A program made the translations under genes and the position numbers. Source: Onthophagus taurus (Eukaryota; Arthropoda; Insecta; Coleoptera; Scarabaeidae). Taken from it: DNA of 64,000 bases. The notes under the pieces are model-generated. The model did no database searches. It saw only the letters and a program-made list of their open reading frames with translations, and was not told where the DNA came from. The DNA lies in NCBI RefSeq assembly GCF_036711975.1, contig NC_091968.1, positions 744,001 to 808,000 of the forward strand, written 5' to 3'. Below, in pieces: positions 55,650-64,000 of this stretch (within the stretch, counting starts at the first letter, position 1; the number at the start of each line of letters is the position of its first letter).

Positions 55650-58600
55650 ACTTAACTAGTGAACTTAACGAAACCTTCTCCACCCGGATTTGACAAAAAC
55701 AATTCCTTCGTACTTATAAGAATATTTAATTAAGTTACGTTAAACTACTCCGATTGATATTTAATGAGATAAAGAGGAGGTTCGTTTCTTAATCGAGAAT
55801 TGGAGTCTCTTTAAGAATATAATTTTTTGGGTTGGTATAAAAAAGTGCAAAACTTGTGAGCGTTGAGTTATGTAATAAGGAAAAATCGCAGTGTGCAAAT
55901 TAGAAAGAGACGACGACATCGGTCAGCTGTTAAATAAAAATAACCTCGGGCTGTCGTCGTCGTTGTCGGGTGCCATATGCTGCTACTTGTTGAGTAGTTG
56001 TCTTAAAGGCCGTTTATTAGGACCGTTCTAACAGTTGGCAACCTGTTAGAAAGGATATAAAAGTTTAACGACTAAAAAAAGGAGGAGATGAATTTTTTTT
56101 TTTCCTAAATAAAGTTGGAAAATAAGATTGAAGTTTCTGTATTTGATGTATCGTTGAAATCTCCAACAAAATTAAGAAGATGAAAAGCAAAAATGAAATC
56201 TTTTTTTTCGTTTCAATTAAAAGGAACGAGATAGTTGGCAATGAAATTCTTGTATAGGCCAACAATCACCATTTTAATAGAAGGTGGCAATGACTTCGAC
56301 GGGGGCCGTAGCCGCAACCGTAGCCGCCGTCACGGCCGTCCATTTAGCGAAAGCGTACGCGCGCTGCCGGCCGTGCTGCCGCCGAAGTTAACCCCACCAT
56401 GTTCTCAACCGCGCCACCACTGGGAAAAAAGTAACAGCAGGAAAGAGAGAAGACGAAGACGACGACAACGACGTTACATGGTTACGGCGAAGGTGTTTGA
56501 CCGTTCAGGGTCGAACACTTTTTGTCGTAGTATTGACCCGACTCTTCGAACTATAATAAAAGAAGAATTCTTTAAACCCCAATAATTTTTTTTTTACATT
56601 AATACGATTAAAATTATTTAATCAAAAAATGTTAATATGTATTAATGATGGAAGAAAATTCTTGGTTTAATTTGACTGACATTTAAAACTTGACATAAAA
56701 AAGTTGTTCTCTTCGTCAAGTTTTTTCTTCATCAATTCATTCTTCACCTTTAAACGTCATTTAAAGACTAAGATATGAAAGAATAAGAAGAAGAAGATGG
56801 TTTGTTATCCTGAAGCTCCAGATGGAGTCAACATCCTTTGGCAAGGACACGCTCTCGCCCGGCAACACTTTTCTTATTAGTTATAGAGGAAGAACCAGAA
56901 GGAGTAAATGTAAAAGTAGAAGAAGGAAAACGTATTCATTCTTTTTTTCGTTTTTACCAACCACCATCATCATCAACAGTAACCTACAGCATCTTAAAAT
57001 CGTTAAATTATTCAAAGATTTTCTCTCGAAGGAATCCTGTTTTACGCGTTGAGATGGGCGCCATCTGTCGTGCCGACCGCGTATAATTTATGGATACGCA
57101 CAAAAAGTGGTTTACGTTTGCTAATTTTCGAAGACCTTCGGGCGATGTCGATTATGGATTGAAGAAGTATTTTTTTTAGTTATTATCAAGTTTTTCAAGA
57201 TCTTGTTATGCCGAGTTATCAAGTTTTATGGCGCTAAAAAATTATTTAAGATTCATTAAAAATATTACTACTTCATTCTTAAGAAACACATCTCTAATAC
57301 CAACAAAAAAACAAATATGAATAAGAAACATAACACTTATTGAATAATCATCGTGTAATGTTACACATGTTTTTTTTTCTTTCTTTTTGTATTCATACTT
57401 AGTAATTTCAAGGATTTTATTAAAATTTCTTAAAAGTTTCTTTAAGAAAAGTGTTATAAGATGATTAACGCAGGATTTTAACGCTCTTAAAGAAACACGT
57501 GGTAAACAGTGACAGGATACTTATTCTTTTTTATGCTAAACACCGGAAAATGGTACTTTCAAGGTATTTTTTTTTTCATCATCCTTTTACTTTAAAAAAG
57601 AAATATTTTGAAATTCCCTATACATCCATATACAGGACCCATCAAAATTTTTGTTCATTAACTAGTGATTCTCACGGTAGGTTTTTCAAAAAAAGTTTAG
57701 TTTGGTGGTCGTCAGACGACGGAGAGCAAGAGGGCGCGACGAGCGTTTTCCGGCGCTTCAACTTGCCCCCTTCCCTCCCAGTATTTCTCCTCTCAACCCC
57801 GTAGCGGGCGTTGCACCTGACCTTGACTCTCACCCCACCTGTTGAAAACTGACCACCATGACACAAAAAAAGCCCGACTTCCACGATTCTATTTTAATAA
57901 AAAATTTTAATTAAAATATAACTTACTTCATCTTCATTTAACCATCTTAAAATTTCTTCTCTGGAAATCACTCGCGGTGGAAAAATCACTTAATCAAAAA
58001 CTGGTAAAAGTCTTTCCTCTAAATGAAATGATTAAAATAAAGAAAAAATGACTGAAGAAAGTTTTGGAAAACTTAATGAAGAATCAGAAGAAATTTTTTT
58101 CTTCTTTTTTCTTATTCTTCATTGGATTCGTTGCTGATTCTTTGCGTTTTGTAGTGTTTTGGTGAGTGTGGTCGCGATGGCTGCCGAAGCCAGACTGTTG
58201 GAGTTCCGGAGGCGGCCCGCGCTGGCATTACCCCGGAGGAGGAGGGACCCGTGGAAGAATGAGAATAAAACCAATTGGAAAAGTCAAGTCTGTGCCCGTG
58301 TGCACATGGATACCGGTTTGAGCCCGTCCGCGTTCGTCTTGCGCTTGGCTATGCTGGCCCCTTTATGCCGCGCGTCGCATGACCTCGACTTCAGCGCCGC
58401 GCCGCGTCGCTTATCGTAATTGCCGGTGTCTTCTTCTTCTTCTTAGTCTCCTTCGTTTCCATCCACAACTTCTTCTTCGATTTTAAACCTTCATCTTTCT
58501 GCTTTTCTTAACCCGAGAATCTTAAAAAAAATTCTTCATAATTCATTAAATGAAGAAAAAAATTATTTTGCTTTCGAATGTGATTTTTTTTAATTCAACA

Positions 58601-58980
58601 CTGTTGAGTTGCACCTGTCCCTCAACTAAAGCACCTGAGAAGAAGAAGAAGGCCAAGAAGAGTGCGGGTCGTAATCGAATAAACTATTTTATGGGTTAGG
58701 GTCGTCATCAGGCGTTCGAGATACGTTATCTTTAAAGAAGAATAAAGCAGAAACGGAACCCGTTATAACCGCCAAAGAAGCGTCTACGAAGATTCTTTTA
58801 CAACGTTCGTTTAACATGAATATGTATCAAAGAAGAACGGTGTAGGAAAATGAATACAACTTAAAAATCTTTACATATCCAAAAAAAATATAATTTTTTA
58901 ATTTAATTTAATTTAAAAATTAAAAACTGGTTTCAGCACTAAAAAGATGACTCTTCCCTTTACAAATCTTCCAACTTTCA
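55650..58980. other. Region without recognised genes, containing GC-rich patches
   Basis: Three patches stand out in the AT-rich background: 56290-56480, 57710-57850 and 58160-58430 are GC- and CpG-rich (for example CGCGCTGCCGGCCGTGCTGC and CAGCGCCGCGCCGCGTCGC). Frames there are arginine- and proline-rich and look like translated GC-rich noncoding DNA. They could be promoter or first-exon regions of a gene beyond the window. A 27-codon frame at 56797 (MVCYPEAPDGVNILWQGHAL) is too short to call. Confidence 0.35.
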
Positions 58981-58984
58981 AAGC

Positions 58985-61900
58985 GATTGCATCAGAAATC
59001 GATTTTTCTCAATTTATTTCTCGCATATGTAAGTAAGCTTTCTCTTTATTGTAATCGTACAAAAATTCGGCATCGAGATTTTGATGGATCTGTCATTTTC
59101 AGTTCAACTTATTTATTTCTGCTTTGCAGACGATTCCGGATATTTCTCAAAAGATTTCCATTGATGATGAACGCATTTTTAAGGATATCCAAGAATGTTT
59201 AGCTATTTCCAAGATTTCTACAGGATTGTTGAGAATTCTTATCTCTAATAAAATAATCTTATCTCTAATGACTTCCCAAGAAATGTCAAGAGAAAGTTTC
59301 CAGATATGTTCCAGAAGATTATTATGATTTTTAAAGAATTTCCATAAGTGATGAATAAATTTGGAATTATATCCAGATATTTTCAGCTATCTCAAGGATT
59401 TTCAATAATTCCAAAGGAATTTCAAAGAATTTCTATGAGTTTCCAAACATGTCTAAGGATTTCTAACGTTTTTGCATTTCGATACTTTTAGTCCCTAGGG
59501 CGTTATGCCTCCTTTTTTCTTCCTCAGTATAAAAAAAAAAGTTGGGTTGGATTGAGTTGGGTTAGGTTTGATTAAACTGGATTGAGTTCCCCAAAATATT
59601 TAAAGTAGTTTCACAGTGCAGCAATTTCTGGTTCTTGACAAAACTAATTCAAAAAAATGATCTCTCTCTATGGAAAATCTAAAGGACCTACTCAAATTAT
59701 TTAGAGTAATCTGCAGTTTTGAGTCCAATTTATTTATTTATGCTTTGCAGTAGATTCCGGATATTTCTCAAAAGATCACCATGATTTTCAAAAGATTTCC
59801 ATTGATGATAAATGGGTGTTTAAGAATATCCAAGAATGTATAGCTATCTCAAAGATTTCTACAGAATTTGTTAAGGATTCCCATAAATTTACAAAAAATC
59901 TTATCTCTAATGACCTTCCAGACATGTTCCAGAAGATTATCATGATTTTTAAAGAATTTCCATAAGTGATGAATAAATTTGGAAGGATATCCTGATGTTT
60001 TCAGCTATCTTAAGGATTTTCAATAATTCTAAAAGGATTACAATGAATTTCTATGAGTTGCCAAACATATCTAGGGAGTTCTAACGTTTTTGCATTTCGA
60101 TACCTTTAGTCCCTAGGGCGTTACGCACCCTTTTTCTTTCTCAGCATAAAAAAAAAGTTGGGTTGGATTGGATTGAGTTAGGTTTGGTTTGATTAAAATG
60201 GATTGAGTTACCCAAAATATTTAAAGCAGTTTCACAGTGCAGCAGTTTCTGGTTCTTGACAAAACAAATTCAAAAAATTGATCTCTCTCCGTGTGGAAAA
60301 TCTAAAAGACCTACTCAAACTATCTAGAGTAATCTGCAGTTTTGAGTCCAACTTATTTATTTATGCTTTGCAGTAGATTCCGGATATTTCTCAAAGGATC
60401 ACCATGATTTTCAAAAGATTTCCATTGATGATAAATGGATATTTAAGAATATTCCAGAATGTATAGCTGTCTCAAAGATTTCTACAGGACTGTTAAGAAT
60501 TTCAATAAATTTACAAAAAATCTTATCTCTAATGACCTTCCAGACGTGTTCCAGAAGATTATCATGATTTTTAAAGAATTTCCATAAGTGATGAATAAAT
60601 TTGGAAGGATATCCTGATATTTTCAGTTATCTCAAAGATTTACAACAATTTCAAAGGAATTACAAAAAATTCCTATGAGTTGCCAGACATGTCTAGGGAG
60701 TTCCAAGGTTTTTGCATTTCGCTACCTTTAGTCCCTAGGGCGTTGCGCACCCTTTTTCTTTCTCAACATCAAAAAAAAGTTGGGTTCGGTTGGATTGAGT
60801 TGGGTTTGGTTCGGTTAAACTGTATTGAGTTACCCAAATTATTTAAAGTAGTTTCACAGTGCAGTAGTTTATGGTTCTTTTTTGGTTATTTGACAAAATA
60901 AATTCAATAAATTGATCTCTTCCCCTATTGCAAACCTAGGAATGTTTATAAGCTTGGCGTATACTAAACGGCCTTCTCAAATTGTCTAGAGTAATCTGCG
61001 GTTTTGAGTCCAACTTATTTATTTATGCTTTGCAGAAAATTCTGGATATTTCTCAAAGATCACCATGATTTCCAAAAGATTTCCATTGATGATATGGATT
61101 TTTAAGGATATCCACGTATTTTTAGCTATCTCATGAATTTTCAACAATTCCGAAGGGATTTCAAAGAATTTCTATGAGTTTCCAAACATATCTAAGGATT
61201 TCTAACGTTTTTACTTTTCGATACTTTTAGTCCCTAGGGCGTTATGCCCCCTTTTTCTTCCTCAGTATAAAAAAAAAGTTGGGTTGGATTGGATTGAGTT
61301 GGGTTAGGTTTGATTAAACTGGATTGAGTTACCCAAAATATTTAAAGTAGTTTCACAGTGCAGCAGTTGCTGGATCTTGACAAAACAGATTCAAAAAATT
61401 GATTTCTCTCTCTATGAAAAATCTAAAGGACCTACTCAAATTATCTAGAGTAATCTGCGGTTTTGAGTCCAACTTATTTATTTATGTTTCGCAGTAGATT
61501 CCGGATATTTCTCAAAAGATCACCATGATTTTCAAAAGATTTCCATTGATGATACATGGATTTTTAAGAATATCCAAGAATGTATAGCTATCTCAAAGAT
61601 TTCTACAGGATTGTTAAGAAATCCAATAAATTTACAAAAAATCTTATCTCTAATGAACTTCCAGACATGTTCCAGAAGATTATCATGATTTGTAAAGAAT
61701 TTCCATAAGTGATGAATAAATTTGGAAGGATATCCTGATATTTTCAGCTATCTTAAGGATTTTCAACAATTCTAAAGGAATTACAATGCATTTCTATGAG
61801 TTGCCAAACATATCTAGGGAGTTCTAACGTTTTTGCATTTCGATACCTTTAGTGTTCTTTGAGATGTTTAGCTATCTCAAAGATTTCTACAGGATTGTTA

Positions 61901-62090
61901 AGAATTCCAATGAATTTACAAAAAATCTTATCTCTAATGACTTCCCAAGAATTGTAAAGGGAGACTTTCCAGATACGTTCTAGAAGATTATCATGATTTT
62001 TAAAGGATTTCCATTAGTGATAAACAAATTTGGAAGGATATCCACGTATTTTTAGCTATCTCAAGAATTTTCAACAATTCCAAAGGAATA
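58985..62090. repeat. Imperfect tandem repeat, ~620-base period, five copies
   Basis: GTCCCTAGGGCGTT recurs at 59491, 60109, 60731 and 61230 (the copy before the last is shortened), and a truncated copy follows to 62090. Each unit contains TTATTTATGCTTTGCAG, a stretch of short degenerate AGGATTTCCAA-like subrepeats, a TTGGGTTGGATTGAGTTGGG run and TTCACAGTGCAGCAG. No coding capacity. A Penelope-like element begins at its right edge. Confidence 0.9.
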
Positions 62091-64000
62091 GAAGAAAGAC
62101 AAAAAATTGAAACAACTTCGAGAAAAACAAAGAATGGAGAAGAATAGGAATACGACATCAACAAGAGAGAATTTAACAACACATAAATTTCATAAAAGAG
62201 TTACAAATATGTCAAAGACACCGTTTAATCAAAACGAAATGAATTTACTAGAAAAAGGACTGAAATATTCCATATATAAAACAACCAACCTCAGAAAAAC
62301 AGCATTAGAACTAGAAGCAGCTACGAGAGGACTGCCAAAAGAAGAAGAAATACACAAAACCTTACAACAAATACTAATGAAAGAAGAAACTAAAATAACA
62401 AAAAGGAAGAAAAAGAACAACGAAAAAACAGAAAAGAAAAGGAAAAATGCAGAAAAGACATTGAAAACCATCAAAGAGAAAATAGAAAAAAATGATTTAA
62501 TCTTTACTAAGGGCGATAAAAGTGCAGGTTTAGTCATTTTGGATAAGATAAATTATATAGAAAAAACCGAAAAATCCTACTAACTCCTTCCATGAAAAAG
62601 TCAAGAAAATAATAAACAATAGTAAAACTACTTTAACGAAATATGGCAGAAATGTAAGATCAATCATCCCAATGAACCCGAAAATACCTAGATTGTATGC
62701 ATTGCCTAAGCTGCATAAGCAGAACATGCCCATAAGACCAATAATAACCAGCATCGACTCAAGTACTTACAAAATATCAAAATTTCTAATAGACATTTTC
62801 AAAACAAATATTAACTTCCAACCAACACACACTATTCGGAATAGATCAGAAATAATCACAGAACTGAGCACAATGTCACTGCCAAAAGATTTTACCATTC
62901 TATCCTTCGACATCGTCAACCTGTATACCAACATCCCCACCAGACAAACATTGAACATTATTAAAGACATTCTATCACATAACATAACAGACCTAAATGA
63001 TCGTAATAACATTTTCAACCTATTCGAGATCAGTTTACAACAAAATTTCTGCAAATTCAATAATAATATATATTCATACGAAGAGGGTTGGGTGAATGGG
63101 GTCTCCTTTGAGCAGATCTCTGACATATTTCTAAATGAGATAGAAACTAAACTTATAATTAATAAAGATAATAATCCATATTTTGAAAACATAAAATTTT
63201 GGAAAAGGTATGTAGATGACATACTAGTCATTGTTAATACTAAAGACAACAACACTATAAACAGGATTCATAAATATATTAACTCAATACACAGCAAGAT
63301 ACAATTTACGATAGAACAAGAGAAAAATAACGAAATAAACTACCTAGACATAAACATAAAAAGAACACAGGATAACGGTTTTATATTTAACACATACAGA
63401 AAACCAACACAGACAGATGCATATCACTGTAACGCACATAAACTAGCTGCTTTTAGATCACACATACATAGACCATACAATTCAAAAATGAACACAGAAA
63501 ACCTTACCACCGAAATAAATACAATCTACCAAGTTGCGAAAAATAATAACTTCCCAACTTACATAATAAATAATATTATAAACAAACAACAGAAAAAACA
63601 AAAAATAATTGTACCACTCTAAAAAATCAACACAATGAAGATCAAAGTATTTATTATAGAGCTATAACATTCCAAGGCAACATATCCAATAAAATAAAAC
63701 AGAGTTTAAAACAATATAATATAAATCTTAATTTCAAACCAAATAAAACATTAGAAAGAATGAAACATTAGAACTGGACGACAATGGTGTGTACATACTA
63801 GAGTGCGACATTTGTAAAGCAGCGTACATTGGAGAAACAGGCAGAAGCCTTAGAAAAAGAATAAGAGAACATAAACACAAAAATAACTCCAACTTCGGAA
63901 ATCACTTAACATTTAACTCAAAACATGAATTTAACGAAGATAAAAATTCCAGAATCCTTCATCATATCAATAAAAGTTACTATTTAGAAATAATGGAAAA
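62090..64000 (+). mobile_element. Penelope-like element with RT and GIY-YIG domains, cut by window edge
   Basis: A lysine-rich N-terminal frame at 62107-62583 includes LRKTALELEAATRGLPKEEE and ends in NDLIFTKGDKSAGLVILDK. The main frame at 62672-63622 carries LYALPKLHKQNMPIRPI, FTILSFDIVNLYTNIP and the catalytic FWKRYVDDILVI. From about 63785 a GIY-YIG endonuclease region reads GVYILECDICKAAYIGETGR then SLRKRIREH, with the CxxC that precedes YIG in this group. The parts lie in more than one frame, so the copy appears interrupted about twice. AT-rich codon use. It inserted at the end of the 620-base tandem repeat; its 3' end is outside the window. Confidence 0.85.

Noticed and set aside
56235-56585. 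116-codon frame rich in Arg and Pro
   Set aside because: Composition follows the GC-rich patch, there is no domain or hydrophobic pattern, and the overlapping frames are equally open.
58159-58419. 86-codon frame starting MVSVVAMAAEARLLEFRRRP
   Set aside because: GC-driven open frame without recognisable domain. It could be a first exon, but no splice or homology support is visible.
62229-63255. Long minus-strand frames opposite the Penelope-like element
   Set aside because: They are antisense shadows of the A-rich reverse transcriptase frames and are rich in Phe, Leu and Ser, as expected from T-rich antisense.

Overview
The window is AT-rich insect chromosomal DNA, most likely from a holometabolous insect and perhaps a beetle. 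The support is short GT-AG introns, an adipose/WDTC1 orthologue, a NUDT18 orthologue, a PPAF-2-type clip peptide, and a large insect-type mobile element load. The species cannot be fixed from the sequence.

Host genes. Minus strand: a single-pass leucine-rich-repeat membrane protein (2349-3494). Plus strand: a three-exon NUDT18-like Nudix hydrolase (15996-17113) and adipose/WDTC1 in three coding exons behind a 62-base 5'UTR intron (24444-26344). At 28.3-30.8 kb a duplicated scrap of adipose abuts an unrecognised minus-strand gene (exons near 30.8 and 28.6 kb). That gene's intron holds a plus-strand gene for a 75-residue secreted clip-like peptide (30379-30664). From 48133 down to 33634 one minus-strand gene of five exons encodes a 642-residue protein that joins a NERD-like PD-(D/E)xK nuclease domain to a superfamily 1 helicase-like ATPase. 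A small TATA-box transcript unit may lie at 48843-49380. No host coding exon was recognised beyond 49.4 kb.

Mobile DNA dominates the rest. At 5.1-15.5 kb one terminal-inverted-repeat (TIR) transposon, carrying a common but unnamed arthropod 'uncharacterized protein' family, contains two younger insertions: a nearly intact hAT with a perfect 8-base target duplication, and a DD41D (rosa-type) mariner with about 870-base arms. At 20.6-24 kb a pogo/Tigger element is broken by a hAT, which cuts it at its first catalytic motif, and by a 5'-truncated LINE. A CsRn1-like LTR fossil lies at 27.0-28.0 kb. Other remnants are several mariners, another split hAT, two further LINE pieces, a Penelope-like fragment at 54.8 kb and a Penelope-like element with a GIY-YIG domain running off the right edge.

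The most unusual repeat is a palindromic hairpin family (arms CATTCGGGTTTAGCCG, joined by CTAGAACTAACACTAG-like palindromes). It occurs at 19.7-20.6, 26.8-28.3, 33.4, 36.9 and 41.1-43.2 kb. The last array sits in the 8.5-kb intron of the nuclease-helicase gene and has higher-order inverted and direct duplications. The right end of the window (59.0-62.1 kb) is an imperfect ~620-base tandem repeat.

Gene models were made by hand from splice signals and reading-frame continuity. Family names rest on recognised motifs, not on database searches.
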